Shown here: in pieces, positions 24,537 to 36,256 of the stretch
Layout: every line of letters starts with the position of its first letter
Position numbering within the stretch: position 1 is the first letter of the stretch
NCBI RefSeq assembly: GCF_007655135.1
Contig: NC_045131.1
Location: forward strand, 6,510,001-6,574,000
Length of the DNA stretch: 64,000 bases
Source of the DNA: Punica granatum
Taxonomy: Eukaryota > Streptophyta > Magnoliopsida > Myrtales > Lythraceae
Reading direction: 5' to 3'
The notes under the pieces: generated by a model
What the model saw: only the letters and a program-made list of their open reading frames with translations
Databases searched by the model: none
Told to the model about the DNA's origin: nothing
Made by a program: the position numbers and the translations under genes

Positions 24537-25492
24537 TTATTGTTACTATTATTATATTTATTATTTACTTTATAGTTAAGTTAACGTATATATTATTATA
24601 TTAATATATCTTTATAATTTATTATTATAATACTTATATTATTATTATAATATATATATATATATATATATTAGAAAGCTTTTATAGATGTGTTTATAAA
24701 AATTTTTGAAAATAAAAATATATCCTATCGAACTAAATAAATTTCGAAAGTTTTTATTAATCTAACAGTTAGACTCTAAATTATATGATATATAATTAAT
24801 AATTATATCTTGTTCCACTTTTATTACTTTTCATATTATTTGCCTTAACTTTACATAATTTAGGACATGTGTTTAGATAAAATATACTGGAATATGCATA
24901 GATATTCAAGGTACATATTATGAGATATACATAAACATACCCATAACATGAAATAATGATACGTATACTGCATGTATATACAACAAATATAAAATTATCA
25001 TCGGTTAAAATAAGTTGAACTTAATAAATGAAAATTAATTTGCACTTTTTCATATTATTAGGATGATGTCTATAGAAAGGCGGGATAAAACAAAATAAAA
25101 ATAAAATATAACTAAATAATTTAGAAGAAATGGTTTTTTTTTTGAGAATTAGAAATAGAGTAAATTGCATTCCTCTCTCTTGAGATTTTTTCAAATGACA
25201 CTTCACCCAGTTCTAGAGAAAGTTGACACTCCCTCTATTTGACTATGTTGACTAACACCGTTAGAATATACCATTAACTTTTATAATTATTTCAAGTTTT
25301 ATATAATAAAAATAAAAATAAAAATAAAAATAAATTATTATTATTATTAACTACTGCTATTGCTACTCCATATAAGACAAAGAAGTTGCGAGGCCTGTCA
25401 AGGGGGGATGATGGCAGCCGGTGAGCCCTGAATGACCACTGATAACCTCACTGAGTGGGTCGTGACCACCATGACTTCTCTGTTTTTATTTA

Positions 25493-26560
25493 GAGTAAAA
25501 TGCATTTTGCCCCCCAATCTTTTAGGCCTAGTGGCGAAGTGCCCCCCGACCTTAAAAATTTTGCACTACACCACCTGACCTTTTTAAAAATAAACAAAGT
25601 GCTCCTCCGATTGTCTTTCCGATCAGTTTTCCGGCCAAAAAATAATTAGTTTCGGATTTTAGAAAATAATTTTTAAAAATTAAATATATATAATAAAAAA
25701 TTAGAAGAAATAAAACCATGACATCGGAGAGGGAGAGAGGGAGATGAGGGATAGAAGGGGATGGTGGTTGCTGCCGCCCATCCACCACGGCCCAGGGCAA
25801 GTTCTCGGACACTTATCTGCTCCCCTTAGATCTCTCTCTTGAGGAGGATGAAAGAGAGCTCTGAAAATTCATAGCTCTGTTAACCTCCTAATAAGCAAAA
25901 TTTTGTTGTTCGCCCTGTTGTTTCCCCCAACATTACTTGTTTCAATCCATTTTCTGGTTGTCCTTCTTCTCCACTGTCGTCGTCATCTTGTCTGATGGGT
26001 ATTACAATAATTCCAAGAAGTGTGATTTTATATGTTTCTTTTCCTTTGGAAATTTCGGTCATTGCTCCACCAATCTGTCCGGTTAATTATCGTGGAACCC
26101 TAGAACAGTCATGTGGTGGTTAATGGCTTATGAATCTGCACCGCAGTATTGTTGTTTGCAATTGGTTTTTGAACTCCTGAGTTCATAAATTAGTGGGCTT
26201 GTAAATCTATGTCGAGGGGGTGAGGGGGTGATAAAGAGTGCAATTTTGGGAGAGAAGGGGGAGTGTGAGGTCACTGGTGGCATGAGAGGCGTCCGATGAT
26301 TTTCCCTTGGTGATGGTGGTTGGGCGGCAGGCGATGACCGCTCCTTCTGTTACTCGCAGCTTTTTCTCTTTGACATTCTCCTTCTTTTTCTACTCATTTT
26401 ATTATTTATTTAGATTTGGCTGGAAAACTGATCGGAAAGGCAATCGTAGGAGCACTTTGTTTATTTTTAAATAGGTCATGTGGTATAGTGTAAAATTTTT
26501 AAGGTCGGGGGGCACTTTGCCACTAGGCCTAAAGATTGGGAGGCAAAATGCATTTAACTC
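25493..26560. mobile_element. Non-autonomous Mutator-like fold-back element
   Basis: A 1,068-bp element. The first ~148 bp (GAGTAAAATGCATTTTGCC...) and the last ~148 bp are reverse complements with few mismatches, giving long terminal inverted repeats. The flanks TTTTATTTA at 25484-25492 and 26561-26569 are identical, a 9-bp target duplication typical of Mutator elements. The interior (about 25640-26410) shows no transposase; I could not identify a captured gene. Confidence 0.85.
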
Positions 26561-27676
26561 TTTTATTTATGCACTATTCTTATTATTATTGATTCTTTTT
26601 CAAAATTTCGAAATTATTAAAGAGGTTAAGCAGAATAATTCCTCGAGTATTCTAAGAATATTTTGAATTCTTGATCGAGGGACGGTGTTAGTGGCTTATT
26701 GGTGATAACTATCCCCTCATGACTGACATGCCTTCTCTGTTATTTATTTATTATTTGTTACTTTTTACTTTTCTATCTTTTAAAATTTTGAAATTTGTAA
26801 AACAGTTAGGTAGAATATTTTGAGAATATTTAATTGTGGTCTAAGGTCACTATAGGCTTGATAGCAGCCACTGCTTCGTTCGACAAAGCCACAGCTTCTC
26901 CTCGATGATCAATCTCGACTCAGATTCAGACGAGGGCTACTCATCTTGTCCCGATTAGGATCTAAGGTAGCTTGTATGGTCACCGCCCCTTGTTCACCAC
27001 CAAAAAAAAATTGACTACCCGAACGATTATTGTTGACGACTTATCGACATAGTTCAATGGTATCCACTTGTTCGATGTTCTATCTACTACCCCAGTTTCC
27101 ATACAAAGGTGAGGTTGATCTGGTTAGTTTGTAGTTGGTTGTTATGTTTTGTATTGTGTCGGGTCAGATCTGGTTAAAATCCAATGCATGTGATTCCTTC
27201 AATTTTTTTTTTATATTGGTTATGCTGTGGGTTTCCTTAATAAGGGTCTATGTCGGTGGCCCAATGGTTGGTAGTTGATCCTTAGTCGGAGGTATTCTGG
27301 CTGGCTCTGTGGCTAGCAGTCTAATCGTTGTGCTGGTCGTTGGCCTCTACGACGCCTTAATGTAAATTATCATGGGTTTAATAAAATATGTTGTGTTCGA
27401 TAGAAGAAGAAAAAATTGCACCAGAGGTATAAAAAGTTTTGAAAAGTATCGCGATTGGTATAAATTTTTTTTTCTTTAACCAACAATACAAAGAGTTTGA
27501 AAAACGTAACAATTCACTATATTCCATCAATTTTGGCTTACTCAGTCAACTTCTGCCTACGTAGCGAGTGATGTGTCTCACCGCTTCAGATGTGATGCAA
27601 AAACAAATAAAAAATTCATCTTGTAAATTGTTAATTAAAAAATAAAATCAAAATCGAAATAAAAAAAAAAACTCTC

Positions 27677-27870
27677 CTTTCTCCCACCTCTCTCCACTCT
27701 CACAGTCTCTCTCCTTTCTCTCACGCCTATCTCTCATATCTTTCTTTTTCTCAGCGTCTCTCTTTCCAGTATCTCTCTCTGTCTCTCTTTCACATCTCTC
27801 TCTCTCCTCCATCGGACTCTCTCTCCGTCTCTCTCCTCCGTCAGATTCTCTCTTGTCTCTCTCTCCATCA
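27677..27870. repeat. CT-rich low-complexity tract
   Basis: About 190 bp dominated by CTCTCT with scattered interruptions. Confidence 0.75.
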
Positions 27871-30457
27871 TAGTATTGAACCGAAAAAAAATGTAATTAA
27901 AATAAATCAAATAAAAATCCAATTTTGTTTAAAAAATCTCTAATTTTTGGAATATTTTGAAGGTGTAAGTCAACATAGTCATATGGGAAAGAATGCCAAT
28001 TTTTTCTAGAAAGGTACTGATGCAACATGATGGAGGGGAACGTAACTTGTGCGAAGAAATATGATGAACAAATGGTATAAGTCTAAGATAATTTTTTTAA
28101 AGAAAAAATAATTGGAAGGTAGCAGAAGGGAGGACACCTGTCAAGAAGCAGAAGTAAAAAAGACACATGTCAAGCTCTTCTTGGCATTTACCATATTTTT
28201 TTTTAGTAGAGGACATGGACCAATTTTAATCTGTCGTAAGATAAGATGGAAAAAAGGACACATGCCAAGCTCTTCTTCACGTTGACCAATTTTGATCTAT
28301 TGTAAGATTGTTAGATTGCAAGATTGTAAGATAATTGTACGACATTATAAGATCGTAAGATTATACGACATGAATATATGTGTGAAAAGAGAATGGACGT
28401 GACTTTAAGCACATGTCTATTTAGTGGATTGACGTCCGACGTTGTTTTCATGCGATTCAGGACAATACGATGCTGGGAGGGCGGCGTGTCGTGCCCCAGT
28501 ACTGTCTGATCGATCAGGAGAAAGGTCGTAGAGAAAGAAACTGTTGTCATGAATTATTGCCAAATATGGGCCCTTTCCTTTTCCCTCCCACATGCATACT
28601 GGTAATAAAGATCCGACTAATGTAAAGCCCATTTGACACTTCTAAACAATTCAAACAGTTAAAAATGATCGAAGTTGCGTGAAGATCTCAACGATAAGAG
28701 TCGCCTTAGATGACAAGAGAGTTTTCTCGTCTCGGGTTTAAATTTTGCATCAAAAGACCGTTGGTGAACCACTTCCCCTGAACATGCATGTGTTGAGCCA
28801 ACATAAATGACCAATTTGGATCGGTTTGGAAAGTGATTAGGGTTGGACTTTAACATCAGATCAGCGGTCCACACTAACACAACTCAAAAAAAAAAAAAAG
28901 GAAAGGAAATAAAGGTGTGGTGATTGTGATTTCAGAAAGGGAGCATACTGCATAGTTGAATGTTATTGGTGCTTTTCTGTGAATTATTGGACCGCTTCCT
29001 TTCGGTAAATTTTTAAACGGAACACTTTCAGATTTCTGAAAATTGTGTCGAAAAATCTATATAGGAAGTGTTACAGTTGATAAATGAATATAGAACTGAT
29101 GTTCGAACGACCCAATTTCGTCCGAGCTGATCAGTTGGCCTTCTGATCACGTCCACTTTAAGTTGTGACGATCCAGTAACTATACATTACTGTATAGCAA
29201 CTAACGATATCATACAATCCATTGTATTTCGTAAGAATGCATTGTTAAATGCCACCTGCTTGTAATAATCGTGCATATACATATTTCTCGATGAATGTCT
29301 TATAATACATTCGAAATTCTCTAAATCTTTAATGGTACATCACCGTTTATCTAGTAAGTTCATTTATTTTCTGTAACGCGGGGTCCATGATTCAGTAAGA
29401 CAACAGACTGCGAACAAGCGACCCAAGTATGCATGACAGGTTAATTACCGGAACGTGTCGCCGGATATGGCCTATTAGCCCAAATAAACTAATCTCTTCT
29501 TCTACACATGAAATAAAAGCGGGTAGTGTTGTATGTATAATTTGCGTTTAATGTGCCTTCAACATCTTTATACAGGAGGAATGTGGAACCGGCTCCCAGG
29601 CCGGATAGATCGTTAACATTCTGTGGCTTAGCGGACCGACCTATTAACTGCCAGCACAACGTATTAGTCTAAGCACAGTGTTATCGTGTCGGTCCGATGT
29701 CATGGTATCAGGTTAGCTCAATCTCTATTTTCATGTTGTAATTAGTATAAAACCACAATTACTGACAACCGTCCCAATGGCTCCCAAATATAGTAGTGAT
29801 CGACGTGCCTGATGGCACTTCCCAGCTTGGGCGACTAAGCCAGCGTCTCATACGTACCTCATACGTATATACATATTCAATAGATGTACAACATAGTAGG
29901 GAAATTGTTTATAAAAAAAAAAAACATATATAGTAGTGAAATTCCATGCGATAACCAAAAGAGGGGTTTGGTGCAAGTAGTTTATTAAAATTTAAGTAAA
30001 AATCTCTCAAAATTTATGTAGCCAATTAACAGTACAACTGCATGTATAAGTAGAAATTCTTCGAAACAAAATTAATTTATTAAATATATATAACTTATTC
30101 GAAAGACGCATATATATTTTAAATTAATCTATTTTATTATAGTTTAAAATAAATTGATTTGCATACATATATTGCCGAACTGCTTTTAGAATGGTGTAGC
30201 ATAGTCGTTGCTTTCATTATCCAAGGAAAAGTTCATTCAGCCAAAAAAAAACAAAAGAGAAAAGAAAAGGAAAAGCTGCTTTTTTTTCGGTAAATAGAGG
30301 AAAAGTGGCTTTGTTATAGGAATATACGTGACTTTTTCACTGCAGTATTAAAACGATCGTGTGTATCAAAAAGGTATAGGACAACCGTGCAAGCACTTAC
30401 CTGATAGTCGGTATATTTTATAATCAATACTCTGTGAGACTATTTAATTTTAGTGCA

Positions 30458-30780
30458 GAGTTCGAAACCTACTAAAAATACTTCTTAATTAATATAACAA
30501 TGCCCCAACAAGATTAGTAGTCGATAGACTGATTATATCCATGATCCCATTGAAAATGTAATTAATACATCAATGAGAGAAATATAGTATAATATAGTGA
30601 AGCACATCTGGCCTAAAATTGAGTTTGAAACCTACTAAAAACACCTCGTAATTAGTATGACAACACCCAAGCGGGATTAGTAGTCGATAGACTGATTATA
30701 TTCGCGACCCGGTCAAAAATGTAAATACATCCATGAGAGAAAGAAAGTATAACATGGTGAAGGACGTCCGGTCTAAAATT
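30458..30780. repeat. Two-copy tandem repeat, period 163 bp
   Basis: Units 30458-30620 and 30621-30780 both start GAGTT(C/T)GAAACCTACTAAAAA and share GGATTAGTAGTCGATAGACTG-like and CTAAAATT segments, roughly 80-85% alike by eye. The unit start resembles a pol III box B (GTTCGAAAC), so this may be a duplicated SINE relic. Confidence 0.75.
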
Positions 30781-31111
30781 GAGAAATTTTGGATCCCATG
30801 TTCCCTTGCAAAGCAACCATTTCTTATGGCTCAGTATGCGTTAAATTACTCATAGGATGTGAGGATCCAAAGTAGAAATAGTGCAGAGGAAAAAAAAAAA
30901 AACAAGACTAGAACATCGATCGCAGTTAGACACACACAAACACCATATATTCAACAGTAAAAAGCAAACCGAACGTTTCACACGCTTAAATACAACATAG
31001 TCCCTGAATTTTATTACCATCGGATACAATAATTGGTAGAACAATCCGGCTCAGATCGATCATCACACTAGTTATTCATGCGCGTCAAGGCCGTCCGTCG
31101 CGTGATCAGAT

Positions 31112-31684
31112 TTAACAGCTGACGAACTGGTAGTTCACGGTTATGTAGCCCTGCACGAAACCGGAGTGGTCGGTGTCGAGATCACGGAAGACCAGAGCGT
31201 CCAAGGACAGGTCTCCGCGTTTGCATTGGTCCACTATCCTCACCGTCTTTGAAGCCCCAGACTTCACGTTCGTCACCTGCGGAATACACCGTACACCCCA
31301 GAAACATCATCAATCTAGCTTGTCGACCTGTTACTTGTCGGTCGATCGAGGAGGACGACGAAAAAAATCAAAGGGGGACGATGAAAGACCATATACCTTC
31401 AGGCATTTACCGCAGGCAGCTTGCCCAGTTGGACCGGAAGCCGCGCAGTACGCAGTCCAGCCGTACGCCTTTTTCCATGTCAGCGGCTGGTTGTCGTAAT
31501 AGGGGGCGCAGGACGCCTTTGCATCATCGAGGCTCCAGTGGTTCTCCTCCGGATTGTAGTAATGGTACCGGGCCTTGACGTTGGTGGCGCTCTGGGCCGA
31601 AGCACGGCCGAGGTTGTTAGCGGAAACCAGTAACGCAATTACTGCGACCGTACAGATTGAGGCCAACCTCATGTTGATCGCCAT
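31112..31684 (-). CDS. PR4: PR-4 (barwin) protein without hevein domain, copy 2
   Basis: Second secreted barwin-family defence protein. Exons 31684-31397 and 31276-31112, phase-0 GT-AG splicing at the same position as copy 1 (after CLK versus CLR, before VTN), encode 150 residues. The signal peptide ends near ASA/QS at about residue 30. The barwin domain has ARYHYYNPEENHWS, CAPYYDNQPLTWKKAYGWTA, ACGKCLKV, RIVDQCKRGDLSLD and ITVNYQFVSC. All six cysteines are present and there is no hevein domain. The conserved intron, orientation and promoter layout make it a paralog of copy 1. The proteins differ clearly, so the duplication is not recent. An internal ATG at codon 5 is the alternative start. 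An acidic Asp-Ala-Lys stretch replaces the neutral copy 1 segment after HW. Confidence 0.94.
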
Positions 31685-31757
31685 TTATCAACTATATGTT
31701 ATGATATGTTTGGAGCTGTGCGGCTGATGGATGGTGAAGACGAAGATTAGATAACGG

Positions 31758-31765
31758 TGTTTATA
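31758..31765 (-). promoter_or_regulatory. TATA box of PR-4 copy 2
   Basis: TATAAACA on the minus strand in GTCCCTATAAACACC, 74 bp upstream of the ATG, nearly the spacing seen for copy 1. Confidence 0.6.
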
Positions 31766-31873
31766 GGGACGAAGGAGGGGGCCCTTGCATTTACGGAATT
31801 ACCCTTCGTAACTCGAAGGCTCTCCCGAAGAGTTGAATATTTTACTCTTTTTTTTTTTTTCCTGCCCTTGATT

Positions 31874-31879
31874 TTGACC
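31874..31879 (+). promoter_or_regulatory. W-box core upstream of PR-4 copy 2
   Basis: TTGACC about 190 bp upstream of the ATG, a single WRKY-type core. Confidence 0.35.
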
Positions 31880-34800
31880 TTCTGTTGAGTGGGAAATGGG
31901 AAAGCCCAATTACGTGCAGATGCTTCTAGCTCCCTTTTCTCACTGCCGAAAAATTCGGGCTCGAGAGAAGCGAAATTTGGTGCAGTAACGTTCGTCGACC
32001 TGAAATCAAAAGGTTCGGCTGGCCTGAATTTCAATTTTTCATCGTGTGAACTTATGAATTCATCTTGTAACCGAGAGGGGAAAAATGGGAGATGGGGACT
32101 TGCAAGATCATTCAACGTATACTCTTGTTAAAATTGAAAATTTTCTAATAAGAGAGATGAGAGGTAAGATCATGGAAAGTCGGAGGCGGGCGATATTTTT
32201 CATTTAAGGACGGACATCCCAAGTTTGGGTATTTATTAGGACGATACAGAGAATTGATACGACCCGATTCATATCGATTACATGAAAATCGTTTTTTTTC
32301 GTAAAAAAAGTACCAATAAATTTATGGGTGAAATTTATCAGATATTTATCACTTAAAGCACATCTTGGTGCTGGGAAGAGAACGACAAGCACATGCACAT
32401 TGAGATATTTATCGGATGGCCATGAATTCCTCACCCGTCGGTCATCACGCACGTTCACTTTCAGATACCCGTTTTTAATTATTTTCTTGGAGTTCAAACT
32501 TTAAAGTCACAGATTAATCTGGAAAAAGCTAATTATCAATGATAATTGATGCTTACATTATGGAGATTTAAGCGTAAATCAGCTGCTGATTGTGTGGCAT
32601 CTCTTGATGCTCTCCGGAGTCTTAATCAGGAGAAGGTCACTTTGGACATTTCCTGGAAAGCAGTTTTCAATTCTATGGCTTGATAGAGACAAACCACAGA
32701 GTGGTGGAACCGGAAACATGTCACTAACGGCCATCATATTTTTGAGTGGATGAAATTATAGGAAATATTGATCACGCGATGCTAAAAAATCGTGTATCAT
32801 AATTTTTTTTTTGTCCTCTCAATAAATGTATTTTTTGGAATTCGAGTTCGTATTGGTTCGTGCTGCTTACACTCCACCGACACCTAAGTAAAAAAAGAAA
32901 GGTGGGGCATTGCTCTATGAATGATGCTATCGAACGTGTCTTTTCAATATTCACCAAGATTATCATATATAGATAATCATCATCATCATCATTATTATTA
33001 TTATTATTATCAAGAAACCCCTCATCAAAACAAAATGAGAGAAAGGGTTATGCAGCTATGCCATTGCGTTCCTCCTGAGGGAAGAGATTCCGATTTCGTT
33101 ATTGTCTGTTGGACTTATATTCGTATTGTTGTTTTCTTTTTCTTCTTTTTTTTTTTTCCGGTGGTTTGTCTTATTGTTTTTATTTTATACTTCTCATTCA
33201 CTTTACTAAATTATTAATCTTTTATGTAATCGAAAAGAAATAAGAACTCTCGTCACGTGGAGAATACGGCGAAAAGTTAGATCTAGAGGTCATGTGCTAC
33301 TAAAGAAATGGGACAAGCAAAGTTGGTCTTCTGCACCCATCTCCATTTTCAAATAAATTTCGGAAAGTATGGCATACAATGTGGTGCATTCCATAATACG
33401 AAACATTCTTTTTATTTTGTGCTAGCAGCTCCATAACAATATTTCTTCCACCATGGAGGTGCGATGTTGATTTTGCATATAAAGCTTGAAAGAAACACTT
33501 TCTTTGGAGACGTGCGGCACTAACGTTTAGTTCCCACAGCTTTCCGCCTTGTTCATGATGATATATATGGACCGCACTGTCCACACGTTTTCAATATGAA
33601 GAGTTACGGAAAATCTTGGCATTCGAAAGATCGGAAAATGGAATCATCTCATATATGTATTCAGCAGTTTCTTCAATTATATCTTTTTATCATGTAAGAT
33701 TTTCTTGTCCTCTCGATAAAGTTTAATTTGATTTGATTTCAATTTTGATACAAGAAGTCGGGTAAATCAAATTAATGCCCACACTAATCACCAAAAAGTG
33801 GACTCCAACCTGAATCCACATGCGAGAAACATTTGGTTTTGATGTTTTAGTATATCTGTCGACTCGATTTGGTATAACTCAAACTTCTCTTTTTATGAGG
33901 GTTAGAGGTCCGGTTCAAACTTTACTAAGAACAGTACCGACAAACCCAACTGCATCCTACTATGAATTTATTATCCTCTTTTTTCTTTTTCTTTTTCTTT
34001 TTTCTTTGATAAGCTGACAGGGCATAATCAAGAAAACTTAAATTGAAAGGAAGTATGGTCCTAGAGACATTTTTCTTTTACACTAGAGGATCATTTGGCA
34101 TGTGACAGTAGAAAGGAAGTATAATTTTGTGCCGTTATAGTTGCATGTTATTAAATTCCATTTTCTCATTGTTATCGTAAAAAAATGGAGGTAGAGATTT
34201 ATAGGTAGCAGTTATGCCATAGCTCAACTATTCATGTTCTACCTAACAAGATCATAGCTTCTCTCAGAGTAACTACAAGCCATTTTCTCGTAACTTCGTT
34301 TGTGAAAGCAGACTGGTTCGCTACCCTAAATAATGTACTAAAGTTTTTTAGTTGATATGAGCCCAATCACTTGTAGACTAAATGAAACATCAACATCTCA
34401 TCGAACATATTCCATGAAGATTGGTCTGATAAGAAACGTCGAAGATTAAACTGATGCTACATGAAGTGGGCAAGAAAGATGATACGGAAGCAAAAGGTTA
34501 AGTTAACGACAATATTTTTTACATGTTTGATTTGATGAGATGAGTTCGTACCTGATAATATAGCTCTTCCCTGTTCAATATCAATTGAGTAGTCAATACA
34601 TGAATAGCATTTGGTGCTCCAACATCAACTTCAACTCCAACTCAGGCAAGGTCCCTGAAAATCGGTTTCTGATGACAATGCAGGAGCCATAAGTCAGAAC
34701 TCTTCATGCCAAATTATTGGCGAGCACCAGCTGAGGTGGAATAAACCTGTCTCTGCAGTAGTTTCTCTGAGTAAATTAGGCACTATCTTCGAGGTCTAAT

Positions 34801-35459
34801 GTAACAGTAAATAGATTCAACTGAAACTCTGATTAATCAAACATCACATGATCGTATCATGAACTGCAAGAGCAAAATAAATGTACAGCTGATCTGATAG
34901 ATTGAGCTGAACTAGCATAGCTTCCTATGCGTGTGCCATAAGTTAATGGAGTGGATATTAAACAGGTAATGCTAATACACTACATGGTTATCATCTCATG
35001 TCCAAAGTTGATTCAGGAGAAAACCGGACATGGGAAAATCTGCTTTATCCGTGTTATCAACCAAAGAGCCCCAGAAATCTTTAAAAGCGACGCAACGCCA
35101 GAAGAAGTTGAATGAGGAGCTCAAACCTCATGGGAGGTCATCGAACTGGATGTAGCATTTACAGCAGGCAGAGGACAAGGGACTGGCTTCTGCTTTCCTC
35201 GCCATTGTAGATCTTTCAGTAAAAGCTTAGCCACTTTAACGAACCGTCAATTGGATTTAACCTCTGAGATTAGTTAAAAGATCGATAATGAACTTTGGAA
35301 AGATGATAGAAGAGATTCATTTCTTCCGTTGCCAGTCGTTCCATCTGTCGCAGCAAAATTTCTGTTCAGTCAGAATCCATCAATGAGTAGCGGCAAGAGG
35401 AAACCAATAGGTCATCTCCAACATGATGGATTTGGTTCCGGAAGACGCATTCTCAGCGT
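31880..35459. other. Intergenic, AT-rich
   Basis: No gene. At 32549-32683 a short plus-strand frame reads RFKRKSAADCVASLDALRSL before a stop, reminiscent of the end of a LINE RNase H domain. Short (ATC)n/(ATT)n runs lie at 32975-33010. 34500-35300 is more complex but has no recognisable coding content. Confidence 0.4.
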
Positions 35460-36256
35460 TCAAGACTCATTTTCATCCCAATCAAATACTACATCCTTGG
35501 GTTCAATTGAGTCTCTCAAGTTCGGTTCACTACTACGCATAGCATGCCGACCCAAAACAACCAGATCAAGAAGCTTCCTCCTTGCCTGATAAACCGGGTT
35601 TGGTTCAATCAGGCTTCCTCTCTCACAGGCTTCTCGGAGAAACACGGTCTGCGTGTTCCCTTTAGTCGATAAATAAAAGATCCCCGGGTGATCCAAGAAC
35701 AGGTCTCTTATGTTCAAATCAATCCCGAACCAATTCCTGAAATGGCTAATCTTCTCCACCTCGAACCATCTTCTCCAGAGTCAAACTGAGGAACTCGAGA
35801 ACGACTGCGACTACCCGTTTCTCCAGTTCCATGGCTCCAGCCTTAGACCTTCTCTTCTCCTCCATCTCCTCGTAGGGCCCCGCATATGGCAACCTCTGCC
35901 ATCTCTTCACCTTGGCCATGAAGTCCTTGCTCAGCCTCATTCCCGGCGGAAAACCCGTGCTTGAAACTGAGCTGAATCTCGGTTCTATCAATATCAGAGT
36001 CTTCCCTACAACATTTCGCAGCCCTCGATTTCTCCACCGCTGTCTCAAAATGATTGGTCTCCAGTACTTCAGAAGAGTCGACCAGCTTCAGGATATGGGC
36101 GTTCGGTTCGTGGGCATCGGAGAGCTGGAAAATGTGAGAGTTCGGCGAGATTACGAAATCCTCGAAGTCATCGGGGAGGCTAAGCTCCCTCCAGACCTTG
36201 AAGATAGCACTGAGCGGCAGGGACTTGGAAGCCGACATGGAAAGAAGCCGAACCAA
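35460..36256 (-). pseudogene. PORR-domain organellar RNA-binding protein, truncated and frameshifted
   Basis: Plant organelle RNA recognition (PORR) proteins aid group II intron splicing in chloroplasts and mitochondria. This copy keeps only the C-terminal part and lies in three successive frames: about 36256-35985 (LPLSAIFKVWRELSLPDDFE, HILKLVDSSEVL), about 35985-35757 (KVKRWQRLPYAGPYE, ELEKRVVAVVLEFLSLTLEK) and about 35757-35460 (FLDHPGIFYLSTKGNTQTVF, LIEPNPVYQARRKLLDL). The pieces are collinear with the family, so two single-base-type indels (near 35985 and 35757) explain the shifts. The N-terminal half, with its organelle targeting peptide, is absent. Sequence between the lesions remains well conserved, suggesting recent decay. 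It could be a retained fragment from duplication; no intron evidence was seen. Confidence 0.85.

Larger units (their letters stand above)
21987..25483. other. AT-rich repeat-laden intergenic region
   Basis: No gene. Holds an (AT)n run, a SINE with target duplication (23255-23406), a (TTA)n run and, near 25157, a single MULE-like end starting GAGTAAATTGCATTCC that has no partner nearby. Confidence 0.5.
26570..31111. other. Intergenic region between the PR-4 genes (right part)
   Basis: No gene is supported. About 26870-27400 is moderately complex sequence ending in a TTTAATAAA-like tail, perhaps a retroelement remnant. 27677-27870 is CT-rich low-complexity DNA. A two-copy tandem repeat lies at 30458-30780. 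The rest is AT-rich and anonymous. Confidence 0.45.

Noticed and set aside
24480..24670. CRISPR-like or satellite array
   Set aside because: Simple TTA and AT microsatellites without spacers or longer units.
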